In this document: positions 22,912 to 31,298 of the stretch, one piece after another
Layout of the letters: every line of letters begins with the position of its first letter
How positions within the stretch are numbered: position 1 is the stretch's first letter
Origin: CAYWNA01 sp964459305
GTDB taxonomy: Bacteria; Planctomycetota; Planctomycetia; Pirellulales; Pirellulaceae
DNA: 49,976 bases
Direction: 5' to 3'
NCBI GenBank assembly: GCA_964459305.1
Contig: CAYWNA010000076.1
Coordinates: forward strand, 1 to 49,976
Position numbers and translations under genes: made by a program
The notes under the pieces: model-generated
What the model was told of the DNA's origin: nothing
What the model saw: the letters and a program-made list of their open reading frames with translations, nothing else
Database searches by the model: none

Positions 22912-23121
22912 ATCAAATTCGGCAGTCATCCGACAGAAAAATGATGCCCACTCATCTTTCTGTCTTCGATGTTTCTGTCCAAATGAAATCCGTCGTCTCT
23001 TTGTATTCGTTGGATGCTTGGTTGCGGCTCTGCCGCGCCAAGTCCTTCGTTCCTCTGTGTTGTCCTTCCTGCCGATTTTGCGCGACCGCGACGTTTTGGG
23101 CAAGATAGCCACAACCCATCG

Positions 23122-23448
23122 CTAGTTGTACGCTCTCATTCCGGCCTTCATGGCGCCTTCGACGGTTCCGTCAACACACTCCTCGCCGGGGAAGAAGTAT
23201 TCATCAGGATCGTAGCGTTCCGAACTGTATTTGTAGATTGCGAAACGCCATTTGTTCGTGTCGCCGGTGTATTCCAGGCGGCAGATCGGTCCGACGTTGT
23301 CGTACTCCTTCCGGTCGAGATATAAGTACTTTCCGCGGAACCGGGCAATGTAGGAGCGCTCACTGTCAGCAAGCTCGTCGCGATTGAACCGATCCACGAT
23401 TGCGTTGATCTGCTCTCGCACTTCCTTCGGTATCGACTTCGCGGGCAT
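23122..23448 (-). CDS. Conserved-looking hypothetical protein, 108 aa
   Basis: A 108-residue soluble protein starting MPAKSIPKEVREQINA. The start at 23448 is preferred because the upstream in-frame extension is translated from a palindromic repeat. It has an N-terminal helix (EVREQINAIVDRFNRDEL) followed by a strand-rich part (YIARFRGKYLYLDRK, ICRLEYTGDTNKWRFAIYKY) and an acidic patch (YDPDEYFFPGEE). This helix-plus-sheet plan is coherent, and I think the gene real, but no family is recognised. No neighbour in the same direction suggests a pathway. Confidence 0.6.
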   Translation of the reverse strand: MPAKSIPKEVREQINAIVDRFNRDELADSERSYIARFRGKYLYLDRKEYDNVGPICRLEYTGDTNKWRFAIYKYSSERYDPDEYFFPGEECVDGTVEGAMKAGMRAYN

Positions 23449-23480
23449 CTCGGTCTCCGTGTGTCTGGGGCAATCGTATA

Positions 23481-23573
23481 TTGGTTGGACAGCGCCACTT
23501 TGCCGCAACGTGTTCCCTCGCTTACGCTTCGGGTTACTCTCGGACGCCAAAGTGGCGGTGTCCAATCAGCCAA
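23481..23573. repeat. Inverted-repeat element, family F
   Basis: Left arm TTGGTTGGACAGCGCCACTT, right arm AAGTGGCGGTGTCCAATCAG followed by CCAA. The arms pair with a 4-base insertion. The centre CCTCGCTTACGCTTCGGGTT reads SNPKRKRG on the minus strand, a peptide often seen in annotated planctomycete short ORFs that are really repeats (established only by my general recollection). It lies 33 bp upstream of the 108-aa gene. Confidence 0.6.
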
Positions 23574-23689
23574 GTTCGCAACAACGCGGGATGTCTCTGT
23601 TTTCTCCGCTACCTCCTGTTCAAATTCTTCTCATCTTTCTTGAACATGAGGTGACAGAGGCAACGGAGAAGAGGTAGTCTCCAATGGCG

Positions 23690-23845
23690 TCGGACATGAC
23701 GCAACCCCGTTGGGGTAAGGTGATCCGATTGGTGCCGCGCTTCCCAGGGTAGCCGAATGCAACCCTGGGCTGTGAGACAGAACGCCGTTGGCGTAAACAG
23801 CCTTCCCGGTCGGGTGCCATGCCGGGAAGAGGATCATGGCTGATG
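23690..23845. repeat. Palindromic repeat-like stretch, family G
   Basis: Paired motifs AACCCCGTTGGGGT, CCCAGGGTAGCC with CAACCCTGGGCT, and AACGCCGTTGGCGT give a chain of small hairpins over about 150 bases. Frames across it are Pro/Gly-rich and unlike proteins. It fills the gap before galE; a further CTTCTCCCACGGGGAGAAGG hairpin lies at about 23957-23976. No gene is seen in 23574-24012. Confidence 0.45.
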
Positions 23846-24012
23846 CTGCACACTCTCGTGTCTTGCAGATAACGTGGAACGCTCGTAGACTTCAATTCTG
23901 GTTCTGGTGTTTGGCGGGACTACGTTCGAACCGGGCAAAGAGCCCTCATCCGAACCTTCTCCCACGGGGAGAAGGGACCTGACAAGACGGGTTGCTACAG
24001 GAGTCCACGATT

Positions 24013-24996
24013 GTGAATGTGTTGGTGACTGGGGGTGCTGGTTACGTTGGGTCGTTTTCGGCTCGGCTGTTGGAGCGTTGTGGGCATGGGGTTTGGGTGT
24101 ATGACAATCTGTCCGCGGGACACCGTGGGGCTGTGGCCGAGGATCGGTTGATCGTCGGCGACCTGATGGATCGGGGGCTTCTAGAGCAGGTGCTCGCGGA
24201 CAAACAGATCGATGCCGTTATGCACTTTGCCGCCTTCGCCTACGTTGGCGAGTCGGTGGAGGACCCGGCCAAGTACTATCAGAACAATGTGGTCGGGACG
24301 CTGTCGCTGCTGGAAGCCATGCGCGCGGCGGGCGTGGCGCGTATCGTGTTCTCCAGCACTTGTGCCACGTATGGCGAACCGACTGAGGTGCCGATCAAGG
24401 AAGGCGAAAAACAGCAGCCGATTAACCCTTACGGTTTTACGAAGTTGGTCATCGAACATGCCTTGGCCGATTATGCCCACGCATACGGCTGGGGCTATGC
24501 GGCACTGCGGTATTTCAACGCGGCCGGAGCGTCGCGTGACGGAGAGATTGGCGAGGACCACGATCCCGAGACGCACTTGATCCCCATCGTCCTGCAGGTG
24601 GCTCTGGATCAGCGCAGGCACGTGACGATCTTCGGCGACGACTATGCCACTCCGGACGGCACATGCATTCGCGACTACATCCATGTCGACGATCTCGCAA
24701 CGGCGCACCTGGCCGCATTGGAGCGGCTCGAATCCGGCACCGAACTGAAGCTGAACTTGGGCACCGGGCAGGGTGCCAGCGTTCGTGAAGTGATCGAGGC
24801 TTGCCGGCAAGTCACTGGGCATCCGATCCCTGCCGAGATGACCGATCGCCGCGCCGGCGACCCGCCGGCCCTGGTGGCCGATGCGACCCTCGCACGTGAG
24901 ACGCTCGGTTGGCAACCGGAGTTTCCAGACGTTGGATCAATCGTCGAGTCGGCCTGGCGGTGGCATCAAATGCATCCGAACGGATATGAGGGCTAA
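24013..24996 (+). CDS. galE: UDP-glucose 4-epimerase
   Basis: A 327-residue extended short-chain dehydrogenase that interconverts UDP-glucose and UDP-galactose using bound NAD. The glycine-rich site is VTGGAGYVGS (5-14). FSSTCATYGEP and NPYGFTKLVIE supply the Ser/Thr-Tyr-Lys catalytic set. GALE-type C-terminal landmarks are RYFNAAGASRDGEIGEDHDP, HLIPIVLQVAL, GTCIRDYIHVDDLA and LNLGTGQGASVREV. The GTG at 24013, with CAGGAG about 9 bases upstream, is preferred over a TTG 21 bases earlier because it opens directly on the Rossmann strand. Length is standard. It is a lone gene, likely feeding surface-glycan or galactose metabolism. Confidence 0.93.
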   Translation: MNVLVTGGAGYVGSFSARLLERCGHGVWVYDNLSAGHRGAVAEDRLIVGDLMDRGLLEQVLADKQIDAVMHFAAFAYVGESVEDPAKYYQNNVVGTLSLLEAMRAAGVARIVFSSTCATYGEPTEVPIKEGEKQQPINPYGFTKLVIEHALADYAHAYGWGYAALRYFNAAGASRDGEIGEDHDPETHLIPIVLQVALDQRRHVTIFGDDYATPDGTCIRDYIHVDDLATAHLAALERLESGTELKLNLGTGQGASVREVIEACRQVTGHPIPAEMTDRRAGDPPALVADATLARETLGWQPEFPDVGSIVESAWRWHQMHPNGYEG

Positions 24997-25199
24997 AACT
25001 CAAAGGGAAAAGAGACAGCCACAAGAAATGCAGGAGCATACGAAAAACAAGAGGCAAATGACTCCTTAGCCACAAAGAACGCAAAGATGCACGAAAACGG
25101 ATCGGTTTTCCTTTTCGTGGCTATCCCATCTGCGTCTCCACCGAACAGGCCATCCTTTTCCGCCAGCATCTCTTCGCCGTTTTCACTTTGAGTCATGTT

Positions 25200-25330
25200 G
25201 AGGGTGTCCAGGAATTCGACACGCGGGAATCGACGGTTTTCGGGAGGGCGAGGCTCCTGGCGAGCCGCGCGTCGGCGTCAGAAACCGAGCTCAGCGGGAG
25301 CTTCGCCCTCCCAATTCCCGGACACCCTCA
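25200..25330. mobile_element. 131-bp MITE-like element, copy 2, supplying a stop codon
   Basis: Left end TGAGGGTGTCCAGGAATT and right end AATTCCCGGACACCCTCA are inverted repeats at 17 of 18 positions. Internal palindromes match copy 1 (15689-15819): CGGTTTTCGGGAGGGCGAGG on the left and CTTCGCCCTCCC on the right. The rightmost TCA (25328-25330) is, on the minus strand, the TGA stop of the methyltransferase gene. The remainder of 24997-25199 shows no gene. Confidence 0.75.
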
Positions 25331-26005
25331 GCTAGGTTCTCCACTGGGCTTCCTGGCGCTCCATGTCCAGTGGCGATCGCTCGTAGCCTGCACGGTTTCC
25401 GGGTCGAAGCCAAGGTCGGCAACCAACTGGCGAATTTCCTCTAGATCGAGCGCTGCGCGCAGCGAGTTTTCGAGCATCTGCTGCTGGTGTTCGTTCTCCT
25501 GGCCGGCGTAGGTTTCAACGAGCTGACGGATCGCTTCGTCATCTTCCGGTCGCATTAAATCTCGGAAGAAAAGGAGCCCGCCCGGTTCGACAACGCGGAT
25601 GGCCTCCTTCAGCGCGACCGTCGGGTCGGGGATGTGGTGGACAATGCTGTTGGACATCACTGCGGCGAAATAGCCGTCCTTGTACGGCAGATCTTTGGCG
25701 TCGGAGTGATCCAGTTGAATGCGTTCGATCTGCCCCGCGATCTCGATGTTGTATCGGGCCATGTCCAGCATATGGACCGATGCATCGGCCGCCATCACAT
25801 AGCAGTCGTCGTGCCGCTCGCACAGTTCGACGGGAATCAGCGCCGTTCCGGTACCGAGATCGAGGAACAGGCCGCTGACATCGCCTGCGGCCAGGAAATC
25901 GGTCACAAAGGCGCGATTGACCTCCGAATGGTCCATCGAGTCGTAATCGTCCGCCTCCTCGTACGTATCCATCACTTCTGGTTCGAGTACACGCTCCAGC
26001 GTCAT
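25328..26005 (-). CDS. Class I SAM-dependent methyltransferase
   Basis: A 225-residue Rossmann-fold methyltransferase. Motif I is LFLDLGTGTALIPVEL, motif II VMAADASVHMLDMAR, motif IV YFAAVMSNSIVHHIPDP and motif VI VEPGGLLFFRDLMRP. The start at 26005 (MTLERVLEPEVMD) is chosen because the upstream extension is repeat-derived and does not look like protein. The acceptor is unknown; the N-terminus TYEEADDYDSMDHSEVN is characteristic of a subgroup seen in cyanobacteria and planctomycetes (recollection). The natural C-terminus (ARKPSGEPS) ends at a TGA formed by the MITE-like element, so the protein may be slightly shortened or altered at its tail. It is divergent from transketolase. Confidence 0.8.
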   Translation of the reverse strand: MTLERVLEPEVMDTYEEADDYDSMDHSEVNRAFVTDFLAAGDVSGLFLDLGTGTALIPVELCERHDDCYVMAADASVHMLDMARYNIEIAGQIERIQLDHSDAKDLPYKDGYFAAVMSNSIVHHIPDPTVALKEAIRVVEPGGLLFFRDLMRPEDDEAIRQLVETYAGQENEHQQQMLENSLRAALDLEEIRQLVADLGFDPETVQATSDRHWTWSARKPSGEPS

Positions 26006-26100
26006 GGTTTTTGCTCCCAAAGCTCGTCGGACAAACCTGAGGATGAGTGAGTGAGAGAGTCCTGCCCAAGGGCCTTGCCCTTGGAATCCCTCGGCACACA

Positions 26101-26183
26101 AGGTTTCGGGTTTCAGTGTTCAGGATTCGAAGGTCAAACCATCGGCGTTCTTCCTGAACACTGAACACTGAAACCTGAAACCT
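26101..26183. repeat. Inverted-repeat element, family H
   Basis: AGGTTTCGGGTTTCAGTGTT on the left; AACACTGAAACCTGAAACCT on the right, with CAGTGTT/AACACTG repeated. It forms a long hairpin in the 477-base gap between methyltransferase and transketolase. A small hairpin CCCAAGGGCCTTGCCCTTGG lies next to it at about 26067-26086. No gene is seen here. Confidence 0.6.
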
Positions 26184-26389
26184 CCAGCGTCGCCACCGAT
26201 ACAGTCGAACCATGATATCATCTTCGGGCTCCGTGTTCACGAGGGCGATTGTGACCGGTTGGAGAGGTCGCCAATGCATGCTGGAAGAGGGTCGGCACGT
26301 TGACGCCGACACGGGAGAGGCGTTACCATGACACATTCCGCTACCTGCAAAAAGCGCTGCTGTGCTGCGGCCGGTCTGAAGTGTCCGCT

Positions 26390-26435
26390 GGAGTACAGCC
26401 TTTAGGCTGCGGAGACAGGCTAAAGCCTGGACTCC
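26390..26435. repeat. Inverted-repeat element, family D, in transketolase leader
   Basis: GGAGTACAGCCTTTAGGCTG pairs with CAGGCTAAAGCCTGGACTCC, loop about 6 bases. It ends 47 bp upstream of the transketolase start, inside the likely 5' leader, and could affect expression. Confidence 0.65.
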
Positions 26436-26482
26436 AACAAACGGCCGTGTACTCAACCATTTTGAACCAAGAGAAAGCTCGT

Positions 26483-28549
26483 ATGTCTGGAAATACCACT
26501 ACCGCCCAGGATCTCCCGCAATTGGCCATCAATACGATCCGCACCCTGTCCATGGATGGAGTACAGCAGGCAAAAAGCGGTCATCCAGGCACACCGATGG
26601 CGTTGGCACCGGTGACCTACGCTTTGTGGCAAAATCGACTTCGATACGATCCCTCGCGTCCGATGTGGCCCGCCCGCGACCGGTTTGTGCTGTCCTGTGG
26701 TCATGCGTCGATGTTGCTGTATTCGATACTGCATTTGGCGGGGGTGAAAGGCGTTGATGACGAGGGCAACGTTTCGGACGGTCCGGCGATTTCGTTGGAC
26801 AACCTTCGCAACTTTCGCCAGCTCGGCAGTCCTTGTGCCGGACATCCGGAATACGGAGACGCTCCCGGCATCGAGATGACCACGGGGCCCCTCGGACAAG
26901 GCGTGGCCACCAGCGTGGGTATGGCTGCGGCGGCCAAGTGGTTTGCGGCTCAGTACGACAAACCGGAGTTCGATCTGTTCGACTACAACGTGTACGCCCT
27001 GTGCAGCGATGGCGACCTGATGGAAGGCATCGGTTGCGAAGCCGCTTCGGTGGCCGGGCATTTGAAATTGTCAAACCTCTGTTGGATTTACGACGACAAC
27101 CGCATCACGATCGAAGGCAGCACGGATTTGGCCTTCAGCGAAGATGTGGCGACTCGGTTCAAGGGCCTGGGTTGGAACACGATCGTGGTCGAAGATGCCA
27201 ACGATTTGGGGGCACTGGACGCTGCCTTCCAGTCGTTTTCCGATTGCAGCGACCGTCCGACGATCATCATCGTGCGCAGCATCATTGGTTACGGCTCGCC
27301 CAACAAAGCCAACACGGCCGGTGCTCACGGTGCCCCGCTGGGCGAAGACGAGGTGAAGCTGACCAAAGAGGCCTACGGTTGGCCCGCGGACGAGCAGTTT
27401 TTCGTGCCTGACGGAGTCGCGGCCCATTTCGCTGAAGGCGTGGGCGAGCGGGGCCAAGCGTTACGCGAAGCGTGGCATGCGAAGTTCGCCGAGTATGAGG
27501 CGGCTTATCCCGAATTGGCGGCAGACCTGAAGACGATCTGGGCCGGGAAACTGCCGGATGGTTGGGACAAGGACATTCCGACGTTTGACGCGGACGAAAA
27601 GGGATTGGCCACGCGCGCGTCATCAGGCAAGGTGCTGAACGAGTTGGCTGCCAATTTTTCGTGGCTGGTGGGCGGTTCGGCGGATCTGGCGCCGTCGAAC
27701 AACACGATGCTGAAATTCGACGGCGCGGGGCATTTCGGCCCGAACGACTACTCCGGCCGCAATTGGCACTTCGGCGTACGCGAACACAGCATGGCGGCGA
27801 TCTCGAACGGCATGTCGCTCTGCGGCCTTCGTGCCTACTGCGGGACTTTCTTCATATTCACCGACTATCTACGGCCGGCAATGCGACTGAGCGCGATGAT
27901 GCACCAACCGGTGCTTTACGTGGTGACCCATGATTCGATCGGGCTTGGCGAAGACGGGCCGACTCACCAACCGGTCGAGCATCTGGCCGCATGCCGCACC
28001 ATTCCCAACCTGCTTGTTTTCCGTCCGGCCGATGCGAACGAGGTGGCAGAAGCCTATCGTACGCTTGCTGCGATCAACAATCGGCCGGCGGCGATGGCGC
28101 TTTCGCGCCAAGGTATGCCTACGCTGGATCGCTCCAAATACGGCTCGGCGGCCGGAGTGTCAAAGGGCGGGTATGTGTTGATCGATCCACCCGCAGGGCA
28201 ACCGGAAGTGATCTTGATCGGGACCGGCAGCGAAGTGACCATCTGTCTGGACGCATGCGAACGATTGCTCGCGGACGGCGTTCGGGCCAGGGTGGTCAGC
28301 CTGCCTTGTTGGGAGCTGTTCGACGAGCAGGACCAGGCGTACCGCGACAGCGTCTTGCCACCCGCCGTGACGGCGCGAGTCGCGGTGGAAGCTGGCGTCC
28401 AGCAGGGATGGGAGCGGTACATAGGCTGCGGCGGGCGCTTTATCGGCATGTCCGGCTTCGGTGCGTCGGCCCCGTTCAAAACGCTGTACGAGCATTTCGG
28501 AATCACCGCGGCTAACGTGGTAGCCGCGGCGAAGGGCATGCTGGAATGA
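26483..28549 (+). CDS. tkt: Transketolase
   Basis: A 688-residue thiamine-diphosphate enzyme moving two-carbon ketol units between pentose-phosphate and glycolytic sugars. The start at 26483 (MSGNTTTAQDLPQLAINTIR) gives the normal length; the upstream in-frame extension runs through a hairpin. Landmarks: AKSGHPGTPMALAPVTYALW, FVLSCGHASMLLYSILHLAG, GPLGQGVATSVGMA, the ThDP motif CSDGDLMEGIGCEAASVAGH ending near DDNRITIEG, GGSADLAPSN, the Glu-containing FGVREHSMAAISNGM, FFIFTDYLRPAMRLSAM and HDSIGLGEDGPTHQPVEHL. All catalytic histidines of those motifs are present. It is transcribed alone, divergent from the methyltransferase. Confidence 0.96.
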   Translation: MSGNTTTAQDLPQLAINTIRTLSMDGVQQAKSGHPGTPMALAPVTYALWQNRLRYDPSRPMWPARDRFVLSCGHASMLLYSILHLAGVKGVDDEGNVSDGPAISLDNLRNFRQLGSPCAGHPEYGDAPGIEMTTGPLGQGVATSVGMAAAAKWFAAQYDKPEFDLFDYNVYALCSDGDLMEGIGCEAASVAGHLKLSNLCWIYDDNRITIEGSTDLAFSEDVATRFKGLGWNTIVVEDANDLGALDAAFQSFSDCSDRPTIIIVRSIIGYGSPNKANTAGAHGAPLGEDEVKLTKEAYGWPADEQFFVPDGVAAHFAEGVGERGQALREAWHAKFAEYEAAYPELAADLKTIWAGKLPDGWDKDIPTFDADEKGLATRASSGKVLNELAANFSWLVGGSADLAPSNNTMLKFDGAGHFGPNDYSGRNWHFGVREHSMAAISNGMSLCGLRAYCGTFFIFTDYLRPAMRLSAMMHQPVLYVVTHDSIGLGEDGPTHQPVEHLAACRTIPNLLVFRPADANEVAEAYRTLAAINNRPAAMALSRQGMPTLDRSKYGSAAGVSKGGYVLIDPPAGQPEVILIGTGSEVTICLDACERLLADGVRARVVSLPCWELFDEQDQAYRDSVLPPAVTARVAVEAGVQQGWERYIGCGGRFIGMSGFGASAPFKTLYEHFGITAANVVAAAKGMLE

Positions 28550-28563
28550 CGAAGTCGTCTCGA

Positions 28564-28714
28564 TGGCGAGCGGGGGCCGTTAGGCCCCTGATTTCTCGGC
28601 CAAATCGAATGTTCCAAACGCCGTTCTGGATTTCACCGGTGGTGAATTCGTCCGATACACATACCGAGTGAGATTCGCCACTTCAATCAGCGGGCTGACG
28701 CCCGCCGCTCGCCA
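28564..28714. repeat. Inverted-repeat element, family K (151 bp)
   Basis: Left end TGGCGAGCGGGGGCCGTTAG (then GCCCCTGATT); right end AATCAGCGGGCTGACGCCCG (then CCGCTCGCCA). The ends agree as inverted repeats at about 24 of 30 positions, each containing its own small hairpin. It lies between the convergent transketolase and dehydrogenase genes. Confidence 0.6.
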
Positions 28715-28754
28715 CGGCAGTACGCGACGTTTTGGTGATCGGAAATCGCCTACA

Positions 28755-30059
28755 CTACAACATCCAACCCTCGCGGTACTCGCGATGGATGTACTTGTCG
28801 GCTCCCGGACAGTTCGTTGCTTTTAGGCTTGCGGCGTCCCATTCGAGTTTGCTTTGGGCGCGGTAGGAGACGTTGCCCAACAGAACCGTCTCGGTCAATG
28901 GACCCGAGTAGTCGAAGTTGCAGGTGGTCGGGCTGCCCGTCTTACACGCTTCGACCCATTCCCTGTGATGGCCGACCGACTTTGCGATCGTCGGCTCGGG
29001 CGGTTGGAAATCGGCGAATTTCGATTCGGGCAGCAGCAATCGCTTTCCGTAGTTGGCCAGCAACATTCCCTCCGCGCCAACGAACAACACGGCGGCTTTC
29101 CAGTTAGGGACATTCTGTTCTTTGACGATGGGCGGAAGGTTGCCCGAACCGTTGCGCCAAGTGAGCGTCACCGGCGGCAGGTCGCCGCGCTCGGGAAATT
29201 CGTAGCGGACCGTCAACGACGGTGCAGTCGTTTCCGGGTGTGGTAGAACTTTTGCTTCCGCTTCGACCGTCGTGGGATAGCGCAGCCGCAGCGCCCAGAA
29301 CGGAAGATCCATGTAGTGACAGCCGAAGTCGCCGAGCGTCCCGTTGGCAAAGTCCCACCAGGACCGCCAATTACCCGGAACGTAGTCGGGATGGTACGGA
29401 CGATACGGAGCCGGCCCAAGCCACAAGTCCCAATCCAAGCTCGGCGGTACGGGCGGAGTCTCTTTCGACCGGTCCATGCCACCACGACCGCCGGGGAACC
29501 AAACCTCGACCTGTCGGATTTCGCCGATGGCGCCCGATTGGACCAGCTCGACCACTCGGCGGTAGTTGTCGCCAGCGTGAATCTGCGTTCCCAATTGCGT
29601 GGTCAGCTTGTTCTCGTTCGCAAGCTCGGTCAGCAGGCGCGTCTCGTAGACCGCGTGGGTCAGCGGCTTCTCGCAGTAACAGTGCTTGCCCCTGCGCATG
29701 GCCATCGCCGCAGGGGGCGCATGCGTATGATCTGGTGTGCCGATCACCACGGCGTCGATCTGTTTGTCCATCTCATCCAGCATCTTGCGAAAGTCGCTGT
29801 ACTTCTTGGCGTTGGGGAACTTGTTGAAAGTCCCGGCGGCCCTGTTTTCGTCGACGTCGCACAGGGCGACGATGTTGTCGATCGCCGCACCATTCACATC
29901 CGCGGCACCGCGACCGCCGACGCCGATCCCGGCAATGTTCAGCTTTTCGTTGGGTGATTTGCTCTCCGCTCCGACACTGCTGGATCCGGATACCCAAACT
30001 CCAACACCGGCCAGTGTTACCCGCCCAAGTGCTTCACGGCGACTGATTCGGTTCGACAT
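28755..30059 (-). CDS. Tat-exported Gfo/Idh/MocA-family oxidoreductase
   Basis: A 434-residue NAD(P)-dependent sugar or cyclitol dehydrogenase-like protein. The N-terminus is a twin-arginine signal (ISRREALGRVTLAGVGVWVS, cut near residue 31). The nucleotide site is IAGIGVGGRG (42-51) with VALCDVD after it; VVIGTPDHTH and the catalytic-lysine motif CEKPLTH (EKP at 130-132) follow. The C-terminal alpha/beta domain includes WDLWLGPAPYRPYHPDYVPG and GDFGCHYMDLPFWAL (the His of the usual active-site region) and ends REYREGWML, typical of the planctomycete subgroup. Export of an NAD-dependent enzyme is characteristic of these bacteria; its cofactor may be tightly held. Substrate unknown. Confidence 0.87.
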   Translation of the reverse strand: MSNRISRREALGRVTLAGVGVWVSGSSSVGAESKSPNEKLNIAGIGVGGRGAADVNGAAIDNIVALCDVDENRAAGTFNKFPNAKKYSDFRKMLDEMDKQIDAVVIGTPDHTHAPPAAMAMRRGKHCYCEKPLTHAVYETRLLTELANENKLTTQLGTQIHAGDNYRRVVELVQSGAIGEIRQVEVWFPGGRGGMDRSKETPPVPPSLDWDLWLGPAPYRPYHPDYVPGNWRSWWDFANGTLGDFGCHYMDLPFWALRLRYPTTVEAEAKVLPHPETTAPSLTVRYEFPERGDLPPVTLTWRNGSGNLPPIVKEQNVPNWKAAVLFVGAEGMLLANYGKRLLLPESKFADFQPPEPTIAKSVGHHREWVEACKTGSPTTCNFDYSGPLTETVLLGNVSYRAQSKLEWDAASLKATNCPGADKYIHREYREGWML

Positions 30060-30237
30060 GCTTCCGATCTCCTACACGATTCGGACCCCAAAAACGCTGT
30101 TGCCACGCGCAAACTCAGTCGTTGATATAGCATTTAGGTTACCGACACGAAGGACCCGTTGAAAGAGTGTGGCCGGATGTTTCGAGATACAGCGTCGTGA
30201 TGGCCGTCGGGATGTTGCCGGGAGGTGTCGGTCCGGT

Positions 30238-30314
30238 CGTTTAACCGCAAGCTGGAGGCGTGCGCGGCCGCATCGGATCCGCCCTCGCGCACGCCTCCGG
30301 CTTTCGGTCAAACG
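30238..30314. repeat. Inverted-repeat element, family B (copy 2)
   Basis: Same ends as 19190-19269: CGTTTAACCGCAAGCTGGAG on the left, ACGCCTCCGGCTTTCGGTCA then AACG on the right. The middle differs. It lies in the 517-base gap between two divergent genes, where I see no gene. Confidence 0.75.
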
Positions 30315-30386
30315 AGGAACAGATCGCAAACTGAACCGGCGCTGCTGCAGGAGTCGTGGCGGGTGTGTGGAAGTCTCTTCTGGCAG

Positions 30387-30448
30387 GTAGCTGGATTCGC
30401 AAGAATTCAGGAAGGCAGACGATTCTGAATTCTTGCGAATCCAGCTAC
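30387..30448. repeat. Inverted-repeat element, family I (copy 1)
   Basis: GTAGCTGGATTCGCAAGAAT followed by TCAG, then the reverse complement CTGAATTCTTGCGAATCCAG followed by CTAC. The 24-bp arms are perfect. A second copy is at 36614-36679. Confidence 0.8.
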
Positions 30449-30576
30449 CGTGACGACTACCATAGAATCTGGCCACACACCGTGGCGGCGAGGGCTTGTC
30501 TAATGGCTGTTCGCCGACTAATCTTGAGTTTCCTGCAGCGTACGCATTTTGGAACTCAGAGCACAGGAGACGAATC

Positions 30577-31278
30577 ATGGCACATAAGCAGACCAGCGGA
30601 GTCACCAGACGCGAGATGATCACCGGTACGGCCGCCGCGGCGGCAGGCTTGGCACTGGCCGGCACGGCTTCCGCAGAGAAGTCCTGTCAGAAGACGGAGG
30701 TTAAGACCTATGCCAACGCCGACTTCTACGATGCGAACGGCGAGTTTCTTGTCGACAAGGCTCGCGAGGCCTACTACGACATGTTCGAGCGTTTTCATTA
30801 CCCGGTTTCCGAAAGGCTGAAGTCGGAAGACGACGGCATGTGGATTATGGATTTTGGCCTGGGTGATTTTGTCAACGTCGGCATGGCCGGCATCTTCTGG
30901 CTGAACCGCCAAGACTGGGGCTACTTTGGCCATGAGATCTATTTGCTGCCTGGCCAAATGATCCCCGAGCACTGCCATGTGCCCACCGACAAGGGTCCGG
31001 CCAAGATGGAATCGTGGCAGCCGCGCAAGGGGATGATCTACACGTTCGGCGAAGGCGAGCCCACTGCCGATCTCCTCTGCAAGATACCTGAGAGCCAAAG
31101 AGATCTGGTCAAATCCAAACACGGCCAGCCGCTCGAAATCGACGAGATCGGCCACCTCAACCGGCTCGAAGCCTTCCACTTTATGGTCGCCGGCCCCGAG
31201 GGTGCCCTCGTTACCGAGTACGGTACCTTCCACGACATGGACGGCCTCAAGCTCTCCAATCCAAAGGCAAAGGTCTGA
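30577..31278 (+). CDS. Tat-exported cupin / D-lyxose isomerase-like protein
   Basis: A 233-residue protein with a twin-arginine signal (TRREMITGTAAAAAGLALAG, cut after ASA near residue 33). The mature part resembles the cupin-type D-lyxose ketol-isomerases: a metal-binding His pair in MIPEHCHVPTDKG followed by a Glu in KMESWQPRKG, then a late His/Glu strand, AFHFMVAGPEGALVTEYGTF, and the end NPKAKV. Such enzymes interconvert lyxose or mannose with ketoses. A secreted form is unusual, so it may instead be a binding or non-catalytic cupin. It is convergent (20-bp gap) with the large glycosidase-like gene and close to two exported sugar dehydrogenases, consistent with periplasmic sugar processing. 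Start at 30577 preferred over upstream ones because it begins the Tat signal. Confidence 0.6.
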   Translation: MAHKQTSGVTRREMITGTAAAAAGLALAGTASAEKSCQKTEVKTYANADFYDANGEFLVDKAREAYYDMFERFHYPVSERLKSEDDGMWIMDFGLGDFVNVGMAGIFWLNRQDWGYFGHEIYLLPGQMIPEHCHVPTDKGPAKMESWQPRKGMIYTFGEGEPTADLLCKIPESQRDLVKSKHGQPLEIDEIGHLNRLEAFHFMVAGPEGALVTEYGTFHDMDGLKLSNPKAKV

Positions 31279-31298
31279 GCAGTCGGAGTTGTAGCATT

